Positions 1 to 5,477 of a DNA stretch of 5,477 bases are shown in pieces (within the stretch, counting starts at the first letter, position 1; each line of letters opens with the position of its first letter). The stretch comes from Gammaproteobacteria bacterium (lineage in GTDB: Bacteria; Pseudomonadota; Gammaproteobacteria; UWMA-0217). The notes beneath the pieces were generated by a model, which was not told where the DNA came from, did no database searches, and saw only the letters and a program-made list of their open reading frames with translations. Both the position numbers and the translations under genes were made by a program. Location of the stretch: positions 1 through 5,477 of the forward strand of contig DRPO01000644.1 of the NCBI GenBank assembly GCA_011330835.1. Direction: 5' to 3'.

Positions 1-669
1 CGGATCGATATCAACCTCAAGTTCAGCCAATCCGAGGGAAATCCTTACTACAGGGATATCGTCAGAGAATTCTATCGGGAAGCCAGAAAACGCCACCGCA
101 AGTTCCCCCTGGTCCGCGCGCTGGAATGGGGGGTTGCGCTCTGTCGGCTCCCCAACGCGTTCGACGATTATTTCATGATGCTCGAAGGGGCCGCCCGGCG
201 TAACTACAAAAAGGCGGTCCGACTGGGGTACCGGTTCGATCTGCTCGACTACAACAACCATCTGGACGAGGTTACCCAGATATGGCGATCAACGACGGTA
301 AGACAGGGCGAAATGCCGGAAGACTTCCTGACTCGCGACGCCGTCCCCCACAAGAACCCGCCCACGCTGGACCCGACGCACGACTACCCCTATTTTGGCG
401 TATTCAACAAACAGGGCGAACTACGCGCCTACGCCTCCTGCCTCATCGCAGGGGAAGTCTGCATGCTTGAACATATTTATGGCCACGCCCGGTTCCAGTC
501 GGACGGTTACGTTCCCATGCTGATCATCTCCATTGGCCGCTACTTGCTCGACAACCACCCGGGAGTCAGGTACTACGGCTATGGCACCTATTTCGGGGCC
601 AGCAAAACGATGAAACGATTCAAACGCAAATTCTCGTTCCTGCCTCATCGAGTCAACTGGGTGCTGTGA
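1..669 (+). CDS. FemAB/GNAT-like acyltransferase, 5'-truncated
   Basis: The reading frame is open from the first base of the window to a TGA at 667-669, giving 222 visible residues; the true start lies upstream of the window. An ATG at 175 exists, but the frame is open and protein-like before it, so it is probably internal. Visible residues 62-77 carry a basic stretch (ARRNYKKAVRLGY) like the one that opens the C-terminal GNAT half of FemAB/Acetyltransf_6 proteins. A beta-strand/alpha pattern follows at about 132-162 (YFGVFNKQGELRAYASCL, then HIYGH) and a helix-strand pair at 174-199. The end (SKTMKRFKRKFSFLPHRV) matches the 'K.FK..fgF.p..v' finish common in such enzymes. Proteins of this kind are often found in surface-polysaccharide clusters, where they may acylate or aminoacylate a sugar or lipid-linked precursor; the substrate here is unknown. 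It converges with the minus-strand genes. Family assignment is fairly sure, the exact reaction is not. Confidence 0.6.
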   Translation, partial: RIDINLKFSQSEGNPYYRDIVREFYREARKRHRKFPLVRALEWGVALCRLPNAFDDYFMMLEGAARRNYKKAVRLGYRFDLLDYNNHLDEVTQIWRSTTVRQGEMPEDFLTRDAVPHKNPPTLDPTHDYPYFGVFNKQGELRAYASCLIAGEVCMLEHIYGHARFQSDGYVPMLIISIGRYLLDNHPGVRYYGYGTYFGASKTMKRFKRKFSFLPHRVNWVL

Positions 670-769
670 TCCACGGGTGACGCCTCCATTCCCGTAAGCC
701 TGATAAGCCAAAGGCGCATCAGGCATTGCCGACAGCGCCCCCATTGCCTGAGCGCTTTCGTATTGGTCT

Positions 770-795
770 GGATCCCGGCGTTCGCCGGGATGACG
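770..795. repeat. REP-like palindromic repeat
   Basis: A perfect 9-bp inverted repeat, ATCCCGGCG (772-780) and CGCCGGGAT (783-791), is separated by TT and flanked by GG on the left and GACG on the right. The whole has the form GGAT-CCCGGCG-TT-CGCCGGG-ATGACG, a widely dispersed intergenic repeat type in proteobacteria; read on the minus strand it gives the familiar spurious peptide IPANAGI. The family recognition is from general knowledge; copy number in this genome cannot be seen. Confidence 0.75.
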
Positions 796-909
796 CCCAG
801 GATGGCGGCGGGATATCCGCTCCCTGTAGAGATATCCTGGCCGTTGTGGCGGCAACAATGCCCGCCGCGCTCAGGGCGCACAGGCTTCCCTGCCGGAGAC
901 TACCCCATT

Positions 910-935
910 GGATTAACGCCCTTCGTGGGAATGAC
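910..935. repeat. Decayed second REP-like copy
   Basis: GGATTAACGCCC-TTCG-TGGGAATGAC has the same outline and orientation as the repeat at 770-795: a GGAT start, TTCG in the middle and an ATGAC end, and both are preceded by ATTGG a few bases upstream. The stem has been reduced to CCC/GGG plus mismatches. It may be a diverged copy of the same element or the related 'GGATTCCCGCC..' variant. Confidence 0.45.
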
Positions 936-976
936 AAGATACGGTAGACGGCTGCGCCACGCCGTGGCTTTACCCG

Positions 977-1591
977 TTACAAACGGGACAGCACTGTATT
1001 GAGCGCTTGCACGCCGCGACTGACCCTTTCGTTCGCCCCCCTGTTGGAATGAGGCACCGGAACATCGGGAATCTCTTTCCCCAAAAAGGGACACAGCTTC
1101 TCCCATCCATCGCCGTTTTCCCAGCAGATTTCCAGAAAGTCCCCTTCCCTGCCAGCGAAATAGTCTCGCACCTCCGCGTTGTGGCGGAGATACTGGTCAA
1201 TATGCGCCTGTTCTTTCCCATGCGGAAAACTGTAGCCATACGCGAGCTTGCGACAATGCTTGAAGGGGGGCGTGCGCAGGGCGTGCTTTTTCAGACTGCG
1301 GAGCCACACTTCGGGAGAAGAACGGGTGGTCAGGATAAACTTGCTCCCGGGATATCGCTTGTCAAGCTCGCGGTAGATCACCGGCCAGGGCCAATCTTCG
1401 AACAGGTCATAACTCGCGATGACTTTCTCGACCCCGGAAAAATCATTGTGTCTTACCACGTCAACCAGTAACGACCGATGGCACCCGGTGGCGCGATACC
1501 CCAGGATTCGACCGCAATCGCCAAGCGTCGTCGTTCCCGTTTTGTTAAGTCCAATCCCGAAGATTTTTGGATGATTACTATCTGATTTCAT
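977..1591 (-). CDS. Sulfotransferase family protein (Sulfotransfer_4-like)
   Basis: The 204-residue product is a compact cytosolic P-loop sulfotransferase, expected to move sulfate from PAPS to a hydroxyl or amino group, here probably of a sugar. Residues 12-23 (GIGLNKTGTTTL) form the 5'-phosphosulfate-binding loop right at the N-terminus. Residues 85-96 (FILTTRSSPEVW) fit the 3'-phosphate-binding strand and helix, with Arg90 and Ser91/Ser92 as the likely contacts. Residues 162-183 (GWEKLCPFLGKEIP...P.P.SN) match the C-terminal signature of the short Sulfotransfer_4-type family ('W..L..FLG..iP..pfP..N'). There is no signal peptide or membrane segment. The ATG at 1591-1589 has a GAGGAG 6 bases upstream. 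It is the last visible gene of the minus-strand series and lies 84 bp after the other sulfotransferase. Sequence similarity between the two is limited to the cofactor sites, so this is not a recent duplication. Acceptor unknown. Confidence 0.8.
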   Translation of the reverse strand: MKSDSNHPKIFGIGLNKTGTTTLGDCGRILGYRATGCHRSLLVDVVRHNDFSGVEKVIASYDLFEDWPWPVIYRELDKRYPGSKFILTTRSSPEVWLRSLKKHALRTPPFKHCRKLAYGYSFPHGKEQAHIDQYLRHNAEVRDYFAGREGDFLEICWENGDGWEKLCPFLGKEIPDVPVPHSNRGANERVSRGVQALNTVLSRL

Positions 1592-1597
1592 TGAACT

Positions 1598-1603
1598 CTC
1601 CTC
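1598..1603 (-). promoter_or_regulatory. Ribosome binding site of the 204-residue sulfotransferase
   Basis: On the minus strand GAGGAG is followed by 6 bases and then the ATG at 1591-1589. This is a strong Shine-Dalgarno and fixes the start. Confidence 0.75.
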
Positions 1604-1640
1604 ATCTTTACCAACCCTGGAATTCCGGGCAATTCGCCGT

Positions 1641-1652
1641 GGCGCATGCGCC
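1641..1652. repeat. Perfect 12-bp palindrome in the gap between sulfotransferase genes
   Basis: GGCGCATGCGCC reads the same on both strands. It sits 24 bp after the stop of the upstream sulfotransferase and about 50 bp before the start of the next one. A second, shorter palindrome (GGAATTCC, 1619-1626) lies nearer the start. The rest of the 84-bp gap (1592-1675) holds only the ribosome binding site; no convincing promoter boxes are seen. It could be a protein-binding site, a small RNA hairpin or chance. Confidence 0.5.
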
Positions 1653-1675
1653 GCGCGCGTTCGGCATATATCGGA

Positions 1676-2665
1676 TTACCCCGCCGCATTGACGGCGAGA
1701 GGCTCCTCCAGACTCAGCGTTCCCCGAATGTCATACCAGGGGTTGGGAAACGCGGAAAACAGCTCGGGGAGTCTCGGGTGCGCCTTCCAGTCGAATCCGT
1801 CCTTCCAGCCGTTACACAACTCCTCGGGACTCGCGCGGCGAATTTTTTCCTCGGAATCAAAAGCGTTATAGGAAGGCTTTCGATATCGCTCCAGGGCAGC
1901 TTCGGCGCATTCAAGATCAAGCTCCCGAGCCAGCAACTCGATAGTTTCTTCTCGTTGCATGACCATGTCTTCGTATCGCAGCACCAGCCAGTCCTCGCCG
2001 GGCGCCAGCGACATGGGGATAAAATTTTCCAGGAACCAGCCGGCGACATGCCGCTCCAGATCCGTTCCCTTGTTGACAATCTCCTCGACCACCGCCACCT
2101 GACGCGCATCGAGGCGCGCTCGGAATCCCGGCGAATGCACGAAGCCCCGCGCCGCCGAAGGCCATTCATTCTTCAGTATGGACATGGCGGTTGGAATCGG
2201 ATGCCTCATCTGGAATATCACCTGGCTGTTGCTGAGCTGTCGCAACTCGCGAATGTAGTTCTTGGCGTAAAAAATCTTGAAAATAACCCGGTCATAACGG
2301 AAATTGAAAGGCTCTTTCCAAAACTTCCATTGCGTATTGAACACCTTGCGACCGGATTCGATATCCCTGAAATAGCTAAAGAGTTTTTCCTTTCCGCTTT
2401 GGTCGAGATCGACGAAAAAACCGTCTACTGGTTCAGGGAGCTTTCGCCGGTAGGGATTGGCGTTCAGCACCGTATCGAAGATCTCGACCACGCGCTTCGT
2501 ATTTTTCTCCGCTGAAAGCAATTCGATCAGCCAGGTTGAACCGCCTCGACGATTGGAAAACACGAGGATATTCGGCTTTCCGGGCTTTCGCCGATAATGC
2601 ATGCGGCCCAGCGTATTGTTCGCCAGGTGGCGCAGCATCACTTTCGATTGGTACCTTATGTTCAA
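1676..2665 (-). CDS. Sulfotransferase family protein, 329 aa
   Basis: The product is a PAPS-dependent sulfotransferase without signal peptide or membrane span. Residues 33-50 hold the cofactor loop (ILVFSNRRGGSTWL, with RRGGSTW as core). Residues 147-162 (SQVIFQMRHPIPTAMS) hold the 3'-phosphate site, with Arg154-His155-Pro156 and Ser162 as probable ligands. Residues 227-235 (LVLRYEDMV) are the usual 'lvlrYEDlv' strand after the helical middle, which marks the carbohydrate-type bacterial sulfotransferases. The length is typical of the family. The start is a TTG at 2665-2663; it is preferred because GGAG lies 9 bases upstream and the distance to the lyase stop is only 4 bases, whereas the first ATG (codon 10) would leave a long gap. 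Translation is thus probably coupled to the lyase gene. The acceptor is unknown; next to a heparinase-like enzyme a glycan is the natural guess. Confidence 0.85.
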   Translation of the reverse strand: MNIRYQSKVMLRHLANNTLGRMHYRRKPGKPNILVFSNRRGGSTWLIELLSAEKNTKRVVEIFDTVLNANPYRRKLPEPVDGFFVDLDQSGKEKLFSYFRDIESGRKVFNTQWKFWKEPFNFRYDRVIFKIFYAKNYIRELRQLSNSQVIFQMRHPIPTAMSILKNEWPSAARGFVHSPGFRARLDARQVAVVEEIVNKGTDLERHVAGWFLENFIPMSLAPGEDWLVLRYEDMVMQREETIELLARELDLECAEAALERYRKPSYNAFDSEEKIRRASPEELCNGWKDGFDWKAHPRLPELFSAFPNPWYDIRGTLSLEEPLAVNAAG

Positions 2666-2669
2666 CTTG

Positions 2670-5411
2670 TTATTCTCCAGTGGAATATTCCAGAACGCCT
2701 TGCGAGTTCACCAGATACTTCCCTTGAGATTCCAACACCAGTCTGGCTTTGGAACCTCCACGAGCAGAACCGGGCGCATAGCGCGCTCCAGGCTTCAAAC
2801 CCGCAAGAATCACTGTCTTGTTGGGCGTATCTCGATCCACGGGAAACTCGATCTCCCGGGGGGCCAAACCGCTGCCGGACGGGTTTCTCGCGAACAACAC
2901 CATCCGGCTTCCCGATTCGTCATGAATCATTACGCCATCGAAGCTCTCGTCCTGAATGAGTTGAACCTTTGGCGCCCTGTTGTTGTCACTCTCCGTCGGG
3001 AACAAAACCGTCAGAAAGTTATGCGCGAGCTTGTTATCCGCTGGTTCGATCTCGATTCGCCATTGGCCATACGGCGTCTTTTCAAAGTTGGTCTCTATGC
3101 CGTTGGGCGAATTCTCATCGCCTTTCCAGTGCCAGTTGTAGTTTTTTCCGAATACCCAGTAGGCCTTTTTTCCCCTGCCCCCAACAACCCGCAGGTTATG
3201 CGACTTCGGCAAGAGTGAATACAGCATCAATTTCCCTTTCCCATTGATCGCGCTGGCACTGACCGCGCCGGGGTACAGCGTTTCGCCCTCCGATATCAAT
3301 CGTCCACGAGACGGAATCGAGGGCTTCTCCTGCAGATGGAAAAGGAGCTTTGTGTTGCTCCCGCTGAATTCCGGACGGGTCACTTCAACACGGTCATAAA
3401 GAACCACATAATCATTGGGCGACCGAGGGGAAGAACGCAGATAGACCAGTTCCCTGTTGAACGCCTTGACCTTGGGGATATTGTTTTTCATCCCGGTATC
3501 CAGAGACTGCGCGTAATAAGGGCTGTTATAGGCCTTCGCCCCGTCGCCGGAAAGATAGACGTATTCCCCGCGATCGATAAATCGGGTCATGTCGCAAGTA
3601 TCGTAGTATTTGCGATCCTTGCGATACTGTTCCACCGAGCGGGGAGCTCGCGTCGCGGGATAGACAGCCCGCTGGCCACCATCATTGGAGGAGGCGTTGT
3701 AGCGAACACGCTTGAAATCTTCGTTCTTGTTATAGACAACCAGCGTATTGTGAGCGATGGTTCGAATGTAGTAGTTGGTGTCGTGATTGGAGGTGCCGTT
3801 GCCACTGTAGACCCCGCTGTCCAGCAGTAGCGGGGCCGAGCGGTACAAGGTAAAGCTGTTCTGGTCGAGGTGCTGGTGATAGGCGAAAAAATCCCCGCAA
3901 CGGAAGTTCAGAACCGTGACGCGCGGATCCAGATCGTCGGCTCCGTCTGGCCAGCCGCCGCGCAGGAATACATTCCCCAACGATGGATCATAGTGGCTCT
4001 TCAACGTTGGAGTCTCGCCTCTCCGGTCGGCGTCGAACCAGAGGAACTCGGCGTACTGGATAAATTGATGCGAGCGGCCTGTTTCGGGCGCCGCCAGATA
4101 GGCCTGCAACTGCCGGGCTATCGGGTCATCGGGGTAACGCTGAATCAGAATCAGCGCGGCGATTCGCCAATAGCTGTCCATGGTGACCCGGTTTCTCTCG
4201 TAGTCGCCAAACGAGGTGTAGGGATGAATACTAAGCTTGTTGCCTTTGAAGACCCCGGGCAAATGCTGCAACAACAGGGTTCCGAAACGCTCCCTGAACC
4301 ATTCGCTCGACTCGAAGAGATCTTCTCCCGTCGCCGTCAGCCACGCATCCGCCAGACGCATCCGGCTAAAGTTGGAAATCGCATCGTAGACAAAGCCTTC
4401 GGGCCAACCCCCGCCTTTGGCGATCAAGTCGAGAAACGCCTTTTCCTGGGGCCAACGGACAAATCTGAAATAGTCCAGCCATTCTCGGGCGCGCGGATTG
4501 TCGCCGTAGGTTGCGAGCCCGATCAGGGCAAAGGAGTAACTGAATCTCGGCCAATAGTTCCCCAGGCCGGGATTATCCGGCTTGCCCCCGCGCAAAGAAC
4601 GCGCTTTTTCCAGATACCGGTCGCCCCAGTCATTGAGGTAGCCTATGAATCTCTCCTTTTCCGACCCGGTCATGGTTCCAGCGCACCAGTCATAGACGGT
4701 CGCCAGGTCGCCGCCCAGCGAATTTCCCAGCTTCTTGCGCCCCATCTTCTTGAACGCCAGAGCCACGGCGTCCCGGCAATATTCGGCTTCCCCGGAAACA
4801 ACCGAATACAGCGCCTCGGACAGCATTTCACCGTTCTTTCTTGCCGCCAGTTTCTTTAACTTCCGCCAGGCCTCGGTGTTGTTTCCAGCTCTGTCGCGCA
4901 ATGCTTCCAGACGCTGGGCATTCAAATAGATTCTCGGATGCTGCGCCGCCATCCGGTAGAGTCGGATACTCAGCGGGCTTCCAAGCGTCTCGCCTTGAAA
5001 CGAGACAGAGAATCGCCACACCCCCGCCTTGTCGGGCGTAAAGGTCAACGCTCGTCCGGTTCCGATGACCTGTCCAACCCGATAGGACGATCCCGCCGCG
5101 GGCTCAGCCACCCGCCACTCCAGTTGCGCCCCCCCCCAGCTTGCAATCGACGTCCGCCTCAGCCGCGATCCGGCGTCCAGCGTTACAGGCCCGCCATCCC
5201 ACGCCAACTGGTCCATATCCAATTGGGGTGGCGTAGCCGGACTCGCCAACGCCGTTGACGACAACGTAGTGGACAGTTTGTCCAGCAAGCGCATCCCGGA
5301 ATAGGCCAGATCAACAATCCCGGCATTGGCGGGATGAAGGCAAAGCAGCAAGAAAAGGCCTTGCAGAAACCGACCATGGCCAGGACAGAGTCTCGCGGGT
5401 AGAAGCTTCAC
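2670..5411 (-). CDS. Heparinase II/III-like polysaccharide lyase, secreted
   Basis: The 913-residue product begins with a signal peptide: arginines at 7 and 14, hydrophobic core at about 16-25, and an Ala28-Asn29-Ala30 signal-peptidase I site, so it should act in the periplasm or outside. Residues about 70-153 look like an Ig-type beta domain. From HPRIYLN (158-164) to about 460 lies the helical toroid typical of heparinase II-like lyases. The beta-sandwich Hepar_II_III region follows, with YHQHLDQNSF (511-520), DSGVY (531-535) and TIAHNT (551-556). From memory of Pedobacter heparinase II, His406, His408 and Asp425 map onto His512, His514 and Asp531 with the same 17-residue spacing, which suggests a kept catalytic His and zinc ligands; His554 may be the third ligand. 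Tyr342 (EGFVYD) is the likely catalytic tyrosine. About 780-913 is a further beta region. The GTG start overlaps the upstream stop (GTGA) and has GGAG 7 bases before it. Eliminative cleavage of a uronic-acid-containing, perhaps sulfated, glycan is inferred; the true substrate is unknown. Confidence 0.85.
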   Translation of the reverse strand: MKLLPARLCPGHGRFLQGLFLLLCLHPANAGIVDLAYSGMRLLDKLSTTLSSTALASPATPPQLDMDQLAWDGGPVTLDAGSRLRRTSIASWGGAQLEWRVAEPAAGSSYRVGQVIGTGRALTFTPDKAGVWRFSVSFQGETLGSPLSIRLYRMAAQHPRIYLNAQRLEALRDRAGNNTEAWRKLKKLAARKNGEMLSEALYSVVSGEAEYCRDAVALAFKKMGRKKLGNSLGGDLATVYDWCAGTMTGSEKERFIGYLNDWGDRYLEKARSLRGGKPDNPGLGNYWPRFSYSFALIGLATYGDNPRAREWLDYFRFVRWPQEKAFLDLIAKGGGWPEGFVYDAISNFSRMRLADAWLTATGEDLFESSEWFRERFGTLLLQHLPGVFKGNKLSIHPYTSFGDYERNRVTMDSYWRIAALILIQRYPDDPIARQLQAYLAAPETGRSHQFIQYAEFLWFDADRRGETPTLKSHYDPSLGNVFLRGGWPDGADDLDPRVTVLNFRCGDFFAYHQHLDQNSFTLYRSAPLLLDSGVYSGNGTSNHDTNYYIRTIAHNTLVVYNKNEDFKRVRYNASSNDGGQRAVYPATRAPRSVEQYRKDRKYYDTCDMTRFIDRGEYVYLSGDGAKAYNSPYYAQSLDTGMKNNIPKVKAFNRELVYLRSSPRSPNDYVVLYDRVEVTRPEFSGSNTKLLFHLQEKPSIPSRGRLISEGETLYPGAVSASAINGKGKLMLYSLLPKSHNLRVVGGRGKKAYWVFGKNYNWHWKGDENSPNGIETNFEKTPYGQWRIEIEPADNKLAHNFLTVLFPTESDNNRAPKVQLIQDESFDGVMIHDESGSRMVLFARNPSGSGLAPREIEFPVDRDTPNKTVILAGLKPGARYAPGSARGGSKARLVLESQGKYLVNSQGVLEYSTGE
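2675..2678 (-). promoter_or_regulatory. Ribosome binding site supporting a TTG start
   Basis: GGAG on the minus strand lies inside the last codons of the lyase gene, 9 bases before the TTG at 2665-2663. It is the reason for choosing the non-ATG start and indicates translational coupling. Confidence 0.65.
5129..5137 (-). repeat. G9 homopolymer tract inside the lyase gene
   Basis: Nine Cs on the plus strand give nine Gs in the coding strand, covering codons 92-95 (Trp-Gly-Gly-Ala) of the lyase. The frame is intact with nine. Adding one G leads to a TGA at 5106-5104, and losing one leads to a TGA at 5047-5045. Tracts of this length are known slippage sites in phase-variable surface genes. Confidence 0.8.
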
Positions 5412-5477
5412 GCCATTTCTCCCCCGAAACGTTGAGTGTAGCGACGATCGATCCAGCGAAAGAAACCCGAGTCGAAA
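5408..5477 (-). CDS. C-terminal end of an unrecognised upstream gene
   Basis: In the minus-strand frame ending with TGA at 5410-5408, 22 codons are open from the window edge (…GFFRWIDRRYTQRFGGEMA). The stop shares the bases GTGA with the lyase start, a classic 4-base overlap of co-translated genes. The composition, rich in aromatic and arginine residues, looks like a real cytosolic C-terminus. Too little is visible to name the family; a biosynthetic enzyme of the same polysaccharide locus would fit the context. Confidence 0.55.
   Translation of the reverse strand, partial: FDSGFFRWIDRRYTQRFGGEMA
5419..5425 (-). promoter_or_regulatory. Ribosome binding site of the lyase gene
   Basis: GGGGGAG on the minus strand ends 7 bases before the GTG at 5411-5409. 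No ATG, GTG or TTG occurs in the lyase frame between this point and the window edge, so this GTG is the first usable start. Confidence 0.65.

Larger units (their letters stand above)
670..976. other. Convergent intergenic region with REP-like repeats, no gene
   Basis: This 307-bp stretch separates two genes that point at each other. I see no convincing coding frame in it. It contains one well-kept REP-like palindrome (770-795), a decayed second copy in the same orientation (910-935), and several weaker inverted repeats: CCAGGAT at 797-803 with ATCCTGG at 834-840, GGATATC at 811-817 with GATATCC at 831-837, and GCCAC/GTGGC at 956-960/964-968. Placement between two 3' ends is typical for REP elements, which can stabilise transcript ends or limit read-through. 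No hairpin here is followed by a real T run on either strand, so a classical intrinsic terminator is not shown. Confidence 0.6.

Noticed and set aside
1..669. Naming the acyltransferase as the FemAB protein of the XrtA/PEP-CTERM system
   Set aside because: The visible C-terminus does not resemble what I remember of that subfamily, and no exosortase-related gene is seen.
421..947. Several frames across the convergent spacer, some spelling VIPANAGI or PRRALIQWG
   Set aside because: These are translations of the REP-like repeats and of the antisense of the acyltransferase gene, a common false-gene source.
956..968. GCCAC-GCC-GTGGC hairpin near the sulfotransferase stop as an intrinsic terminator
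   Set aside because: The stem is only 5 bp and neither side is followed by a proper T run.
1007..1471. A 154-codon plus-strand frame
   Set aside because: It is antisense to the 204-residue sulfotransferase, whose cofactor motifs decide the strand.
1604..1640. A promoter (TTGCCC, 17 bases, AAAGAT) before the last sulfotransferase
   Set aside because: The -10 match is poor and spacing alone is not enough support.
1646..2515. A 289-codon open frame on the plus strand
   Set aside because: It is antisense to the 329-residue sulfotransferase and has no recognisable protein features.
3870..4859. A 329-codon open frame on the plus strand
   Set aside because: It lies wholly antisense to the lyase, whose motifs are clear, and has no family-like motif or ribosome binding site; it is a shadow of biased codon use.
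5328..5345. Cys24 of the lyase as a lipoprotein lipobox
   Set aside because: The residues before it are leucines (LLLC) and lack the small residue at -1; the Ala-Asn-Ala site fits signal peptidase I better.
5412..5477. Upstream extension of the lyase frame to the window edge
   Set aside because: The frame is open but contains no ATG, GTG or TTG, while the other frame ends in a GTGA overlap and the GTG has a good ribosome binding site and signal peptide behind it.

Overview
The window looks like part of an extracellular polysaccharide locus from a Gram-negative bacterium, probably a gamma- or betaproteobacterium. The evidence is moderately GC-rich DNA, Shine-Dalgarno-led genes, a Sec signal peptide on a large lyase-like protein, and a convergent intergenic region with a REP-like palindrome of the 'GGAT-CCCGGCG-TT-CGCCGGG-ATGAC' kind that is scattered through many proteobacterial genomes. 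No taxon can be fixed from the sequence alone.

Layout. On the plus strand, 1-669 is the 3' part of a FemAB/GNAT-like acyltransferase gene whose start lies outside the window. Positions 670-976 are a gene-free convergent spacer with one clear and one decayed REP-like copy. Everything from 977 to 5477 is on the minus strand. In transcription order it holds: the last 22 codons of an unrecognised gene (5477-5408); a 913-residue heparinase II/III-like polysaccharide lyase (5411-2670, GTG start, 4-base GTGA overlap with the gene before); a 329-residue sulfotransferase (2665-1676, TTG start, 4 bases after the lyase stop); an 84-bp gap containing a perfect 12-bp palindrome; and a 204-residue sulfotransferase of a different subfamily (1591-977, ATG start).

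How the genes may work together (inference). Two PAPS-type sulfotransferases next to a secreted heparinase-like lyase, with an acyltransferase-like gene close by, suggest synthesis and trimming of a sulfated, perhaps acylated, exported glycan. The sulfotransferases would act in the cytoplasm and the lyase in the periplasm or outside. No glycosyltransferase, flippase or export gene is visible here, so the polymer and its pathway cannot be named.

The most notable points are an uninterrupted G9 tract in the lyase coding sequence, where a one-base slip in either direction gives an early stop (possible phase variation); a REP-like sequence look-alike exactly at the lyase signal-peptide cleavage region; and the tightly coupled lyase-sulfotransferase pair with two non-ATG starts.
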